A DNA stretch of 64,000 bases, taken from an uncultured Gemmiger sp. (GTDB lineage: Bacteria; Bacillota; Clostridia; Oscillospirales; Ruminococcaceae). The notes under the pieces are model-generated. The model searched no databases, was not told the DNA's origin, and saw only the letters and a program-made list of their open reading frames with translations. Position 1 is the first letter of the stretch; each line of letters starts with the position of its first letter. Location of the stretch: positions 372,001-436,000 of the forward strand of contig CALXHQ010000001.1 in NCBI GenBank assembly GCA_944388145.1, in the 5' to 3' direction. Both the position numbers and the translations under genes were made by a program. Below, in pieces: positions 1 through 9,127 of the stretch.

Positions 1-1134
1 CTGGGCGCAACCAGCTGCTATGTGGGTGACAACACCGACATCATCATCATGCGGGACGCCCTGCAGCTGGTACGCAAAAAGCTGATCGGCGTGCTGGCCA
101 ACCTGGCCGGCTTTGCCCGCCAGTACAAGGACATGCCCTGCCTGGCTTACACCCATTGCCAGCCCGCCCAGCTGACCACCGTGGGCAAGCGCGCCACCCT
201 GTGGATGAACGAGCTGTACATGGACCTGTGCGAGATTGACCACCAGATCGGTGAGCTGGCGCTGCGCGGCGTCAAGGGCACCACCGGCACCCAGGCCAGC
301 TTTATGGAGCTGTTCGGCGGCGATTCCGCCAAGGTCAAGGCTGTGGAGGCCGATGTCTGCGCCCAGATGGGCTTTACCAAGGTTGTCCCTGTCTGCGGCC
401 AGACTTACAGCCGCAAGGTGGACTACAATGTGCTGTCGGTGCTGGGCGGCCTGGCCCAGAGCGCCATGAAGATGGCCACCGACATCCGCCTGCTGGCCAA
501 TTTCAAGGAGATGGAGGAGCCGTTTGAGAAGAACCAGATTGGTTCCTCCGCCATGCCCTACAAGCGCAACCCCATGCGCTGCGAACGCATCTGTGCGCTG
601 GCCCGCTACCTGATGATCGACGTGCTGAACCCGGCCATGACCGCCGGCACCCAGTGGTTTGAGCGCACGCTGGATGACAGCGCCAACAAGCGCATTGCCA
701 TGGCCGAGGGCTTCCTGGCCGCAGATGCCATTTTGAACATCCTGCTGAACGTCTCGGACGGGCTGGTGGTCTACCCCAAGGTGATCCGCAGCCGCGTGAT
801 GGCCGAGCTGCCCTTTATGGCCAGCGAGAACATCATGATGAAGGCCGTCAAGAAAGGCGGCGACCGTCAGGAGCTGCACGAGCGCCTGCGGGAGCACGCC
901 GTGGCCGCCGCCGCCGTGGTCAAGCAGGAGGGCAAGCCCAACGACATGATCGCCCGTGTGGAGGCCGACCCCGCCTTTGGCCTGACCCGCGAGGAGATTG
1001 AGGCCGAGCTGACCCCCGAAGCCTTTACCGGCCGCGCGCCGGAACAGGTGGAGGAGTTTTTGGCGAACGTCATCCAGCCCGTGCTGGATGCCAACCCCGA
1101 GGACCTGGGCCAGAAGGCGGAGCTGAGCGTCTGA
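1..1134 (+). CDS. purB: Adenylosuccinate lyase, 5' end missing
   Basis: The reading frame is open from the first base, so the gene starts upstream of the window; about 377 C-terminal codons are present. Adenylosuccinate lyase acts twice in purine synthesis, releasing fumarate from SAICAR and from adenylosuccinate in the cytoplasm. The fumarase/lyase superfamily signature, with a SSAMPYKRNP core, lies near residues 181-191 of the fragment, and an early LGATSCYVGDNTD stretch matches the substrate-binding part of PurB. A strong hairpin terminator follows the stop, so this is the last gene of its transcript. The family identity is clear; the true start cannot be seen. Confidence 0.95.
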   Translation: MGATSCYVGDNTDIIIMRDALQLVRKKLIGVLANLAGFARQYKDMPCLAYTHCQPAQLTTVGKRATLWMNELYMDLCEIDHQIGELALRGVKGTTGTQASFMELFGGDSAKVKAVEADVCAQMGFTKVVPVCGQTYSRKVDYNVLSVLGGLAQSAMKMATDIRLLANFKEMEEPFEKNQIGSSAMPYKRNPMRCERICALARYLMIDVLNPAMTAGTQWFERTLDDSANKRIAMAEGFLAADAILNILLNVSDGLVVYPKVIRSRVMAELPFMASENIMMKAVKKGGDRQELHERLREHAVAAAAVVKQEGKPNDMIARVEADPAFGLTREEIEAELTPEAFTGRAPEQVEEFLANVIQPVLDANPEDLGQKAELSV

Positions 1135-1185
1135 TTTTCGCGCCGGCTTTTCCCGTTTCCTGTAAACATTCACCATAAAACGCGG

Positions 1186-1220
1186 CAGGGCCGCCCCGTT
1201 CGGGGCGGCCCTGTTATTTG
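1186..1220. terminator. Bidirectional terminator after purB
   Basis: A perfect 13-bp GC-rich stem (1186-1198 with 1201-1213) has a very tight loop. It is followed by TTATTT on the plus strand and by TTTTAT on the minus strand, so it can serve purB and the convergent minus-strand operon. Confidence 0.85.
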
Positions 1221-1240
1221 TGCAGATCGCTAGGGGGCGG

Positions 1241-2056
1241 TCAGCCGGAGGATTCGGGGGTGGCAGCTGCGGGGATATCCTCGGCAGCGACATCGCCGGA
1301 CTCTGCCAGGTTTTCCAGGCGGGTCTGGTAGTCAGGGGCGGTGGCGTCGGTCAGGGTGACATCGTACCAGGCAAAGCGGTAGCCGTTTGCCTCCATCACC
1401 TGCTTGACCTGGGCCAGCACCGTATCCACATCGGCCTGGGTGGGGGTGGTGGGCCAGGTGCACTGGAGCATCAGGCGGGTGGGCACATCCTGCAGGAGAT
1501 CCTTCGAGAAACTGGCATCCAGCGGCAGATACTCGGCATAGTTGCCGGGCACGGCCCCCGTCTCCGGGGTGTAGCCGATTGAGATAAAGCTGCTGCGCTG
1601 CGGCTCCTCACCGCCATAGTTGGCGGCGAACTCGTATTGCGGCAGTTCTTCGGCCAGGATGTCGTCCACCTGGGCGGCGGCTTCTGTGCCCATGCGGTAA
1701 GCAGTGTTCCAACGTTGTTCCACCAGCCATTCGTGGCTGCCGGGGTCATCCTCGCCGCTGTCGTCTGTGGTAAACAGCCAGAACGAGTTTCTCACCTCAA
1801 AACGGGTGTCAGGGCTTTGCTCAGACTGTACAAGGGTACCATATTCAAACCTTGAGCCATCGTAGCTTTCGGTAACAATGAAAGTCTGGCCGGGGTAAAG
1901 GCTCTCGGCATACTGTACGGCACGGCTTTCGGCCCAGGCGCGGCTGAGCGGGTCGCCGTATACGGCATCGGCCGCCAGCAGCAGGCCCAACACCAGCACA
2001 CCGCCCGCCACACCGGCGGCAATGCGCTTGCCCTTGTTATTCGTTGTCTGTTTCAT
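1241..2056 (-). CDS. Membrane-anchored hypothetical protein of the sigma/anti-sigma operon
   Basis: A 271-residue protein with a short basic N-terminus and one hydrophobic segment (about residues 10-30), then an acidic, Trp/Tyr-containing domain likely outside the membrane. The composition loosely recalls YfjL-like Firmicutes proteins, but I cannot assign it firmly. Its start codon overlaps the stop of the anti-sigma gene in an ATGA, so the two are translationally coupled, and it is the last gene of the three-gene operon. By context it may be a sensor or a target of the envelope-stress regulon. No catalytic motif is visible. Confidence 0.7.
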   Translation of the reverse strand: MKQTTNNKGKRIAAGVAGGVLVLGLLLAADAVYGDPLSRAWAESRAVQYAESLYPGQTFIVTESYDGSRFEYGTLVQSEQSPDTRFEVRNSFWLFTTDDSGEDDPGSHEWLVEQRWNTAYRMGTEAAAQVDDILAEELPQYEFAANYGGEEPQRSSFISIGYTPETGAVPGNYAEYLPLDASFSKDLLQDVPTRLMLQCTWPTTPTQADVDTVLAQVKQVMEANGYRFAWYDVTLTDATAPDYQTRLENLAESGDVAAEDIPAAATPESSG

Positions 2057-2673
2057 GGTTTATTTTTCCCCTTTCCTTTTACGGCGTAACGCAGCAGCCT
2101 GGCCGCCAAGGCACCCAGTAAGCAAAGCACGGCCAGCACTACGGCAAGCGGGCAAGCCCCCCACAAATAACTGAACAGCGCACTGGCAAAAGTGGTGAAT
2201 TGCATGGCGTGCATCAGGCTGGGCAGGCTCTGGATCAGTATAATGACCGCCGCAAAGGGCGGTACCAGTTTCCAGATGGCGTCATCCAGCCAGCAGGCAA
2301 TGCCGCAGGTCAGCGGGAAGATGACAAAGATCAGCCCGGTGGCCCGGCCGCTGTTCAAGACCGCCATGCCCAGCGCCAGCCCCACCACCACAACCACCAG
2401 CAGCCACAACCGCACATGGGTGCGCACGGTTTTCAGTACGGCGGCGTCGTCCGGCCGGGCGGGCGCCGTGCCGGCGGCGGGCAGGCTGTCCCACAGGGCA
2501 CGGCAGTCCGGGCAGGTTTCGATATGCGCTTTGACCAGCGCCTCGCTGTCGGGGCTGGCAACGCCATCGCGCACCAGCGGCATCAGGTCCTGCACCACGG
2601 CGCAGGTGACAGGCGGCGCGGCAGCCGCCGGGATTTCGGTTTTGGGGGTGACGGGCAGGGTGTTCTCATTCAT
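2053..2673 (-). CDS. Anti-sigma factor with zinc-finger (ZAS-like) domain
   Basis: A 206-residue protein. The N-terminal cytoplasmic part carries a Cys...His-x3-Cys-x2-Cys arrangement (Cys near 24, then HIETCPDC near 51-58) typical of the zf-HC2/ZAS fold that holds ECF sigma factors inactive. The C-terminal half has about four hydrophobic segments, so it is membrane-bound. It overlaps the upstream sigma gene by 8 bp and the downstream gene by 4 bp. A good ribosome binding site (AAGGAGG) precedes the chosen ATG. The signal it responds to cannot be read from sequence. Confidence 0.88.
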   Translation of the reverse strand: MNENTLPVTPKTEIPAAAAPPVTCAVVQDLMPLVRDGVASPDSEALVKAHIETCPDCRALWDSLPAAGTAPARPDDAAVLKTVRTHVRLWLLVVVVVGLALGMAVLNSGRATGLIFVIFPLTCGIACWLDDAIWKLVPPFAAVIILIQSLPSLMHAMQFTTFASALFSYLWGACPLAVVLAVLCLLGALAARLLRYAVKGKGKNKP

Positions 2674-3172
2674 CCCAGTATCCCTCCTTCTGTAACATTG
2701 TTTTCAGCCAGGTTCGTGTGCGGTGCTCGATGACGCGGGCGCTGTTCTCGCTGATGGAAAGCATCCGTGCAATCTCGGCATAGGAGTAGCCCTCGGCCCT
2801 GAGGTATACCACCTGGCGGCTGCGCTCGTCCTTCTGTGCCAGCAGCGCGCGGACTCGGGCCAGCATGGCGCGGGCATCGGTGTCGGCGGCCAGCTCATCC
2901 TGCAGGTACCAGTCGATCAGGTCGTCCAGGTCCAGTTGGGGGCGGCGCTTGCGCAGGCTTTCCAGCCAGACGTTGCGGGCAATGCCAAACAGCCAGGTCT
3001 TGGCGGAACAGTCCCCGCGGAAAAACGGCAGCCGTTTCAGCGCCCGCAGGAAAGTCTCGCTGAGAAGGTCCTCGGCATCCGATGCATTGCGGGTCAGCGA
3101 GCAGAGGTAGCGGTAGACGTCCTGGCGGTAGGCCAGGTACAGCTGCTCCACCGCGGAGTGTTTACCACCCAT
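2666..3172 (-). CDS. ECF-type RNA polymerase sigma factor
   Basis: A 168-residue sigma-70 family protein of the usual ECF length. Region 2 covers about residues 10-75, with the SDAEDLLSETFLRAL and W-F-IARN segments; region 4 covers about 110-160, with the helix-turn-helix YSYAEIARMLSISENSARV. Region 3 is absent, as expected for ECF factors. It is the first gene of the sigma/anti-sigma/membrane-protein operon. An upstream GAACC-containing palindrome suggests it may transcribe its own operon. AAAGGCGG lies ahead of the ATG. Confidence 0.93.
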   Translation of the reverse strand: MGGKHSAVEQLYLAYRQDVYRYLCSLTRNASDAEDLLSETFLRALKRLPFFRGDCSAKTWLFGIARNVWLESLRKRRPQLDLDDLIDWYLQDELAADTDARAMLARVRALLAQKDERSRQVVYLRAEGYSYAEIARMLSISENSARVIEHRTRTWLKTMLQKEGYWDE

Positions 3173-3202
3173 ATTCGCTCACCGCCTTTCTTTTTTACTT
3201 CC

Positions 3203-3212
3203 GAACCGGTTC
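3203..3212 (-). promoter_or_regulatory. Possible ECF -35 element/palindrome upstream of the sigma gene
   Basis: The perfect palindrome GAACCGGTTC sits 31 bp before the sigma gene start. On the minus strand it reads TGAACC, close to a GAAC-type ECF -35. No clear ECF -10 (CGTC) is visible 15-17 bp downstream, so autoregulation remains a suggestion. Confidence 0.35.
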
Positions 3213-3286
3213 ACCTATCAGTGCGGCGGAAGGGGGAAAACATTACAGGATTTGGATTTTTTTTGAGGGCGGGCTCCCTGCCATCC

Positions 3287-3317
3287 CAAAAAAGGGCGGG
3301 GCCTTTCGGCCCCGCCC
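3287..3317 (-). terminator. Terminator after the P-loop gene
   Basis: A 10-bp GC stem (3294-3303 with 3308-3317, loop TTTC) is followed on the minus strand by six T residues. It ends the pgi/P-loop transcript. Confidence 0.85.
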
Positions 3318-3370
3318 TGCGGTACAATCCATGTTTTTGAAATCCGCTACCGCATCTTTTCCTGAAACAA

Positions 3371-3778
3371 TCAGGCGCGCGCGTATTTCTTGATGCTCTC
3401 AGGCAGTGCATCCTCTGCGGAGGAGATGGTCACGATCACTTCCACATTGCTGGTGATGGCGTCGATCTTGGCCAGCAGTGCCGCGGCTGCGTCGATATCG
3501 TGATCCACAATCTTCAGCACACCATCGATGAACAGCTCGGTGATGTCATAGTTGCCGGCCAAAACGCCTGCAACAAAGCCGTACAGCATATCTGCGCCCT
3601 CGATGTGATACTCATCCACATCCAGCAGGCGGGCTGCGTGGTTGATGTCGGTGGTCAGCTTCATCGACTTTTCGATGACAACAATGTTGCCCGCCGTGGT
3701 CTTGACGGCAGCGTTGATCATATCGATCATCGTCTTGGTCTTGCCGGCGCCCTTGGGGCCAACGATCAGCTTAATCAT
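3371..3778 (-). CDS. Small P-loop ATP-binding protein, function unknown
   Basis: 135 residues from an ATG with GGAGGT seven bases upstream; the frame stays open further upstream but that part lacks such a site. A clear Walker A (GPKGAGKT, residues 7-14) follows the first beta strand, and an LFIDG segment near residue 83 may serve as Walker B. No further domain is present, so it is a minimal NTPase. It lies 84 bp downstream of pgi and ends at a terminator, so co-transcription is likely. I do not recognise a characterised homologue. Confidence 0.8.
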   Translation of the reverse strand: MIKLIVGPKGAGKTKTMIDMINAAVKTTAGNIVVIEKSMKLTTDINHAARLLDVDEYHIEGADMLYGFVAGVLAGNYDITELFIDGVLKIVDHDIDAAAALLAKIDAITSNVEVIVTISSAEDALPESIKKYARA

Positions 3779-3862
3779 AAAGGGTACCTCCTTTGTTCGC
3801 GCGCTTTGTACCGGGTGCAACTGCGATTGTTGCGGCCTGCAAAGCGCGATGCCATACATAAA

Positions 3863-5197
3863 TCAGTCCTGGAGCTTGGCTTCCAGCTCCGCCTTGCGGT
3901 CCTCGTAGCCGGGCTTGCCCAGCAGAGCAAACATATTCTTCTTGTAGCTTTCCACACCGGGCTGGTCAAACGGGTTGACAGACAGCAGGTAGCCGGACAC
4001 AGCGCAGGCTTTCCAGAAGAAGTAGATCAGGTAACCGATGTCGTAAGCGCCCAGGCTGTCCACCTCAATAACGCCCAGCGGCACGCCGCCGTCGGTGTGG
4101 GCCAGGATAGTGCCCTCCATCGCCTTGCGGTTGACCACGCTCATGTTCTGGTTTGCCAGGAAGTTCAGGCCGTCAAAGTTGCCCTCCAGCTCGGGGATAT
4201 AGAAGTCCTCGCGGGTGTTCTTCACATCCACGTAAGTCTCAAACATGATGCGGCTGCCATCCTGCAGGAACTGCCCCATCGAGTGCAGGTCGGTGGAGAA
4301 AATGCAGGAGGTGGGCATCAGGCCCTTCTGGTCCTTACCCTCGCTCTCGCCAAACAGCTGCTTGTACCACTCGTTCATCATGGCGAAGTCCGGCTCAAAG
4401 CAGGCCAGTGTCTCCACGCTTCTGCCCTTGCGGTAGAGGATGTTGCGGGTCATGGCATAGCGGTAAGCATCATTATCCGGGCTGAGGACACTGTATGCCT
4501 CCTCAGCATCGGCAGCGCCCTGCATCAGCGCATCAATGTCGATGCCGGCGCAGGCGATGGGCAGCAGACCTACGGCCGTCAGCACCGAGTAGCGGCCGCC
4601 CACATCGTCGGGCACCACAAAGGTGGGCCAGCCCTGGGCGTCGGCAAGCTCCTTCAGCGTACCCTTGCAGCGGTCGGTGGTGGCATAGATGCGTTTGTTG
4701 GCCTCCTCAGGGCCAACCTGGTCCTCCAGCAGCTTGCGCAGCACGCGGAAGGCCAGGGCGGTCTCGGTGGTGGTGCCGGACTTGGAAATGACATTGATGG
4801 AGAAGCGTTTGCCCTTGGTGATACGAATGATATCGTTCAGGCTGGTGGGCGAGATTGTATTGCCGCAGAAATAAATCTTGGGCCCGTCGTCGATGTCGTT
4901 ATGATAGACACCGCGGCAGGCCTCAATCACTGCGCGCGCGCCCAGATAGCTGCCGCCGATGCCGGCAACCAGCAGCACGTCGGAATCCGAGCGGATCTTC
5001 TCGGCAGCCTGCTTGATGCGCGCAAATTCTTCTTTATCATAGGATTTGGGCAGGTCCATCCAGCCCAGGAAATCGTTGCCGGGACCGGTGCGCTCGGCCA
5101 ACTGCTTGTGGGCAGCCTCCACCTGGGGATAGATGGCTGCATATTCTTCAGGACGGATAAATTTTGCCAGATGTTTGCCATTGAACTTGACACTCAT
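3863..5197 (-). CDS. pgi: Glucose-6-phosphate isomerase
   Basis: 444 residues, the usual length of the shorter Firmicutes enzyme. It interconverts glucose 6-phosphate and fructose 6-phosphate in glycolysis. The sugar-phosphate-binding [10 protein letters not shown] lies at 79-88, [15 protein letters not shown] at 136-150, and the C-terminal signature [12 protein letters not shown] with the active-site lysine is near residue 410. A GGAGG site precedes the ATG, and a near-perfect sigma-A promoter lies about 100 bp upstream. A small P-loop gene follows in the same direction. Confidence 0.97.
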   Translation of the reverse strand: MSVKFNGKHLAKFIRPEEYAAIYPQVEAAHKQLAERTGPGNDFLGWMDLPKSYDKEEFARIKQAAEKIRSDSDVLLVAGIGGSYLGARAVIEACRGVYHNDIDDGPKIYFCGNTISPTSLNDIIRITKGKRFSINVISKSGTTTETALAFRVLRKLLEDQVGPEEANKRIYATTDRCKGTLKELADAQGWPTFVVPDDVGGRYSVLTAVGLLPIACAGIDIDALMQGAADAEEAYSVLSPDNDAYRYAMTRNILYRKGRSVETLACFEPDFAMMNEWYKQLFGESEGKDQKGLMPTSCIFSTDLHSMGQFLQDGSRIMFETYVDVKNTREDFYIPELEGNFDGLNFLANQNMSVVNRKAMEGTILAHTDGGVPLGVIEVDSLGAYDIGYLIYFFWKACAVSGYLLSVNPFDQPGVESYKKNMFALLGKPGYEDRKAELEAKLQD

Positions 5198-5296
5198 CGC
5201 TGGATCCTCCTTTATCTTTTGCCGCCGGGCATCCCCCGCACGGCAGGCAGCAAACCGCCCGCCGTGCGATGGATTTGCCTCGGCTTTGTAACTTCA

Positions 5297-5325
5297 ATGA
5301 TACCGTTTTGATAGTTCTTTGTCAA
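5297..5325 (-). promoter_or_regulatory. Promoter of pgi
   Basis: On the minus strand, TTGACA (5320-5325), a 17-bp spacer and TATCAT (5297-5302). The leader holds a small hairpin (5238-5244 with 5261-5267). Confidence 0.85.
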
Positions 5326-5363
5326 GCAAAACAGGCCCGATTTTTCTCTATTTGCACAAAATC

Positions 5364-6530
5364 TTATCCGTGCATGAGGCAGGCTTCAACAAGGCGAACA
5401 AAGCACAGCCCAAAACTCAGCGCAGCAACGTCATCGGCCGCTGTGACGGGATATTCGGCCACCGTCTGTCCGCCATGGGTCAGCGTTACGGTGCCCAGCT
5501 GCTGCCCCGCGGTGACCGGAGCTTCCACACTCTGCGGCAGGTCGAGGTGTACCTCCAGCGGGGCGGCATCCCCCTTGGCAGTCAGCACACTGCCGGGGGC
5601 GGTATAGGTCAGCGGTACCGTTTCCGCTGCACCGTGGGTGACCGGCAGGGTGTCCGGCGCATCGCCGGGCAGCTCCGCCACAAGGCTCTGGTAATTGGCA
5701 AACCCATAATCCAGCAGGGTTCGGGCGGCGTCGAACCGGTCCTTGCCGCTGGGCGCGCCCAGGATCACCGCCACCAGGCCCAGGCCATCCCGCTCGGCGC
5801 TGGCGGTGATGCAGACCCCTGCGCCGCCTGTGGTTCCTGTTTTGAGACCCGTAATGCCCGGGTAACTTTTCAACAGCTTGTTGGTGTTGACCAGCTGGGT
5901 CTCGCCGCCCCGCAGGGTGTCGGTCCAGATGGTGCAGTAGTGGGCAATCTCGGTGTGATGCAACAGCATTTCCCGGCTCATCACCGCCACATCCCGGGCG
6001 GTGGACAGGTGCCCAGTCTCATCCAGGCCGCAGGCGTTCTCAAAGTGGGTGGACGCCATACCCAGGCGGGCGGCCTCCGCGTTCATCTGCTGCACAAAGG
6101 CATCCTCGCTGCCGCCGATGTACTCGGCAACTGCCACGGCGGCATCATTGGCGGAGGAGATGCAGATGGCCTTGAGCATATCGTCCAATGTCATCTCTTC
6201 GCCGGGTTCCAGCCAGATCTGGCTGCCGCCCATGCCGTAGGCATGCTCGCTAACGGGGACCAAATCGGTCAGCCGGACCTTCCCCGCCTCCAGCGCCCGG
6301 AAGGTCAAAAGCAGCGTCATCACTTTGGTGATGGAGGCGATGGGCCGCTGTTCGTCGGCATTTTTCTCATACAGGACAGTTCCGGTATCGAGATCCACCA
6401 GAATGGCCGCCTGGCAGGGCAGGTCAAAGTCCGCCGGGGTGGCAGGTGTGATGGCCACCGCCGCGGCCGGCAGCGTGAAGCAGGACGCCAGCAATGCCCC
6501 GCAAAGCAGCAAGGTCAGAATTTTTCTCAT
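5364..6530 (-). CDS. D-alanyl-D-alanine carboxypeptidase (S11 family, DacF/PBP5-like)
   Basis: 388 residues with an N-terminal Sec signal peptide (hydrophobic to about residue 25, AAA cleavage region). All three penicillin-binding motifs are present: SITK at 66-69 (catalytic Ser66), SAN at 126-128 and KTGT at 230-233. The enzyme trims the terminal D-alanine from peptidoglycan stem peptides outside the cell. A beta-rich C-terminal domain follows the catalytic domain, but the end is short and no clear amphipathic anchor helix is seen. It is divergent from mtaB. Confidence 0.93.
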   Translation of the reverse strand: MRKILTLLLCGALLASCFTLPAAAVAITPATPADFDLPCQAAILVDLDTGTVLYEKNADEQRPIASITKVMTLLLTFRALEAGKVRLTDLVPVSEHAYGMGGSQIWLEPGEEMTLDDMLKAICISSANDAAVAVAEYIGGSEDAFVQQMNAEAARLGMASTHFENACGLDETGHLSTARDVAVMSREMLLHHTEIAHYCTIWTDTLRGGETQLVNTNKLLKSYPGITGLKTGTTGGAGVCITASAERDGLGLVAVILGAPSGKDRFDAARTLLDYGFANYQSLVAELPGDAPDTLPVTHGAAETVPLTYTAPGSVLTAKGDAAPLEVHLDLPQSVEAPVTAGQQLGTVTLTHGGQTVAEYPVTAADDVAALSFGLCFVRLVEACLMHG

Positions 6531-6668
6531 CTTTGGGCTGCCCCCTTGTGTGTGATTGTGGAGTGGTGATTGCTACCCAAACCTATGCGCGGGGGCGGTG
6601 AATTAGGACGCATCCCAGGAATTGAAGATGGCCGGGGCGTTTTTCCTTCCCGGGGCGGTCTGCCGGCG

Positions 6669-6697
6669 TTGCGCTTTGGCGCGGGTTCCAGTATAAT
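6669..6697 (+). promoter_or_regulatory. Promoter of mtaB
   Basis: TTGCGC (6669-6674), a 17-bp spacer and a perfect TATAAT (6692-6697), 42 bp before the mtaB ATG. Confidence 0.8.
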
Positions 6698-6738
6698 AGA
6701 AAAGCAGAAAAAACACGGTTTTGAGAAGGAGAATTCAG

Positions 6739-8043
6739 ATGCGCGTCAGCTTTTACACCCTGGGCTGCAAGGTAAACCAGAACGAATCCGGCGCGATGGC
6801 CCAGCTGTTTGAGGCAAACGGTTACACTGTGGTGCCTGCCGGTGAAGAGGCCGATGTCTATATCGTCAACAGCTGCACCGTCACCAATTTTGGCGACCAG
6901 AAAAGCCGCAAATGGCTGCGCCGCGCCAAGCGGGAGAACCCCGGTGCAGTGACGGTGCTGACCGGCTGTTACCCCCAGGCGTTCCCCCATGAGGCCGCCG
7001 CGGTGCAGGAGGCAGACGTGGTCACCGGGTCCGGCAGCCGGCGGATTCTGCCCGGCCTGGTCCAGAAAGTCCTGAACGGTGAGGAGGAGCGCATTGTGGA
7101 CATTCGCCCCCACCACAAGGGGGAGCAGTTTGAGGAGCTGCCCATCGAGCGCTTTGCCGAGCATACCCGCGCCTTTGTCAAGGTGGAGGATGGCTGCAAC
7201 CGCCAGTGCGCCTACTGCGTTATCCCGCGCGCACGCGGCCCGGTACGCAGCCGCAGTGAAGCCAGCGTGCTAAACGAGCTGACGCACCTGGCCGCGGCGG
7301 GATACAAGGAGGTGGTGCTGTCGGCTATCAGTCTGCCCAGTTACGGCATGGACACCGGTACCTGCCTGGCTGACCTGTTGGAAAAGGCCAGCCAGGTACC
7401 GGGTATTGAACGGATTCGCCTGGGCAGCCTGGACCCGGACAAGCTTACCGACCAAGACATCGCCCGTATGGCCGCCCTGCCCAAACTCTGCCCGCAGTTC
7501 CACCTGAGCCTGCAAAGCGGCTGCAGCAAAACGCTGCGGTCCATGCGGCGTCCCTATACCACCGACCAGTATGCCCAGGTGGCCGCCAAGCTTCGCTCCG
7601 CTTTTGGCGAAGCGAACGTCAGCCTGACCACCGACGTAATCGTGGGCTTCCCCGGTGAGACGGAGGCGGACTTTTTGGAGAGTATGGCCTTTGTAAAGTC
7701 GCAGCGATTTTTGAAAGTACACGTTTTCCCTTACTCCCGCCGGGCCGGCACACCTGCCTATGACTTTCCTGACCAGATCCTTGAGCATGAGAAGGAGGCA
7801 CGAAGCCGCCGCATGACGGAGGCTGTGGAGGAGGTGCGCGCCCAGGTGGCTGCCGGGATGGCTGGCCGCCAGGCAGAGGTACTGCTGGAAACGCCGCTTT
7901 CGGCCAATACTTTCACCGGATATACCAAGCAGTATCTGCCGGTGGTTGTTTGTGCCCCGGGGCATATTTCCGGCGATATCCTGCCGGTGACCTTAGGCAA
8001 CTGGGATGGCCAGCGCTGCCATGCCGAACCGGTGACAGAATAG
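6739..8043 (+). CDS. mtaB: tRNA t6A37 methylthiotransferase MtaB
   Basis: 434 residues from an ATG with AAGGAG seven bases upstream. A radical SAM methylthiotransferase that converts t6A37 to ms2t6A37 in tRNAs reading ANN codons. The N-terminal domain has the three cysteines for the auxiliary Fe-S cluster (Cys10, Cys46, Cys77); the radical SAM CxxxCxxC is Cys153-Cys157-Cys160 (CNRQCAYC); a C-terminal TRAM-like part follows. LGCKVNQNES and the length favour MtaB over MiaB or RimO. It stands alone with its own promoter. Confidence 0.93.
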   Translation: MRVSFYTLGCKVNQNESGAMAQLFEANGYTVVPAGEEADVYIVNSCTVTNFGDQKSRKWLRRAKRENPGAVTVLTGCYPQAFPHEAAAVQEADVVTGSGSRRILPGLVQKVLNGEEERIVDIRPHHKGEQFEELPIERFAEHTRAFVKVEDGCNRQCAYCVIPRARGPVRSRSEASVLNELTHLAAAGYKEVVLSAISLPSYGMDTGTCLADLLEKASQVPGIERIRLGSLDPDKLTDQDIARMAALPKLCPQFHLSLQSGCSKTLRSMRRPYTTDQYAQVAAKLRSAFGEANVSLTTDVIVGFPGETEADFLESMAFVKSQRFLKVHVFPYSRRAGTPAYDFPDQILEHEKEARSRRMTEAVEEVRAQVAAGMAGRQAEVLLETPLSANTFTGYTKQYLPVVVCAPGHISGDILPVTLGNWDGQRCHAEPVTE

Positions 8044-8188
8044 CGCACAGCTTTTGGGCGAAGCAAATCTTGTCCGGCAGGGCTGCATCCCGCAACGGGG
8101 TGCGCCGCGCCCCGCTATGGAAAAGCAGTACGTTTCTGCGTGCAATTTTGTCACCTCAAAACTTTTTAAAAAAAATCGAAAAAAGGGG

Positions 8189-8217
8189 TTGACATTTTCC
8201 CCTTTCGAGGATATAAT
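8189..8217 (+). promoter_or_regulatory. Promoter of the tRNA-Asp/tRNA-Thr pair
   Basis: Perfect consensus TTGACA (8189-8194), 17-bp spacer, TATAAT (8212-8217), 42 bp before tRNA-Asp, in an AT-rich pocket. Confidence 0.93.
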
Positions 8218-8259
8218 TATCAACGTTGCAGCCGCTACGGCAGCACAAAGCTGGGAAAT

Positions 8260-8336
8260 GGCCCGGTAGTTCAGTTGGTTAGAACGCTAGCCTGTCACGC
8301 TAGAGGTCGTCAGTTCGAGCCTGATTCGGGTCGCCA
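8260..8336 (+). tRNA. tRNA-Asp(GTC)
   Basis: A 77-nt cloverleaf with encoded CCA. The acceptor stem is 8260-8266 with 8327-8332 and its closing pairs, anticodon GTC is at 8294-8296, and the T loop is standard (TTCGAGC). Confidence 0.97.
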
Positions 8337-8339
8337 TTT

Positions 8340-8415
<76 letters not shown>

Positions 8416-8420
8416 GCTCA

Positions 8421-8456
8421 AACACCCCAAACCAACGTTGGTTTGGGGTGTTTTTC
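8421..8456 (+). terminator. Terminator of the tRNA pair
   Basis: A perfect 16-bp inverted repeat (8421-8436 with 8437-8452) runs into a T-rich tract. Confidence 0.92.
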
Positions 8457-8570
8457 TTTTATCGGAAAGCCAGAGGATATCACACAGCGAAGGTTGCCGC
8501 CTTCCCTGTGCAAGCGGGCGGCGTCGGTCCATACAAACGTTCTGCCCCAAAATGCAAGGAGGTTTTTGCC

Positions 8571-8876
8571 ATGTACAATTCTTATTTTGACGGCGGGCTG
8601 CTCCAGCTGATTGGTTGGAAGCTGCTTGGCTTTCTAATCACCTTTTGCACACTGGGAATCTGTTTTCCCTGGGCCTTCTGCATGACCTACCGCTGGGAGG
8701 CAAAGCATACCGTTGTGGATGGACACCGCCTGTTTTTCGATGGAACTGCTCTCCAGCTTTTCGGCAACTGGATCAAGTGGCTGCTGCTAACACTGGTTAC
8801 CATTGGCATTTACGGCTTTTGGCTGTCCATCGCTCTCAGAAAATGGAAAACCAAGCACACACATTTCGCCAACTGA
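8571..8876 (+). CDS. DUF898-like small membrane protein
   Basis: 101 residues from an ATG with AAGGAGG eight bases upstream. Two hydrophobic stretches (about 12-38 and 65-88) each sit between similar motifs: GLLQLIGWKLLGFLIT...CMTYRWEAKHT and ALQLFGNWIKWLLLT...ALRKWKTKHT. The protein is thus an internal duplication of one helical unit, as in the DUF898/YjgN family. The function is not established. It follows the tRNA terminator and has no obvious partner. Confidence 0.82.
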   Translation: MYNSYFDGGLLQLIGWKLLGFLITFCTLGICFPWAFCMTYRWEAKHTVVDGHRLFFDGTALQLFGNWIKWLLLTLVTIGIYGFWLSIALRKWKTKHTHFAN

Positions 8877-8967
8877 GGGCCGCGTTCCCGCCAGTTCCCG
8901 GGGCTGCCCTGCTTTCCCCCCCACCCGCGGAAAGCGTTTTGCAAGCGGGCGGATAAGACAAGAAAAA

Positions 8968-9010
8968 GCCGCCGTCCCTGCGCTACAAAGTGCAGGAACG
9001 GCGGTTTTTG
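8968..9010. terminator. Bidirectional terminator between the DUF898 gene and tRNA-Thr
   Basis: A 13-bp stem with one mismatch (8969-8981 with 8992-9004) has TTTTT on both strands, so it ends both the plus-strand gene and the minus-strand tRNA. Confidence 0.88.
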
Positions 9011-9012
9011 TT

Positions 9013-9088
9013 TGGAGCTGGCAACAGGAATCGAACCTGCAACCTGCTGATTACAAATCAGCTGCTCTGCCAATTGAGCTATGCCAGC
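9013..9088 (-). tRNA. tRNA-Thr(TGT)
   Basis: A 76-nt cloverleaf on the minus strand with encoded CCA. The anticodon loop TTTGTAA gives TGT (complement of 9053-9055). The acceptor pairs GCTGGCA with TGCCAGC. Confidence 0.97.
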
Positions 9089-9098
9089 GTACCTGATT

Positions 9099-9127
9099 AG
9101 TGTAACACAGCCGGGGCATTTTGTCAA
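9099..9127 (-). promoter_or_regulatory. Promoter of tRNA-Thr(TGT)
   Basis: On the minus strand, TTGACA (9122-9127), a 17-bp spacer and TACACT (9099-9104), 10 bp from the mature tRNA. Confidence 0.88.
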
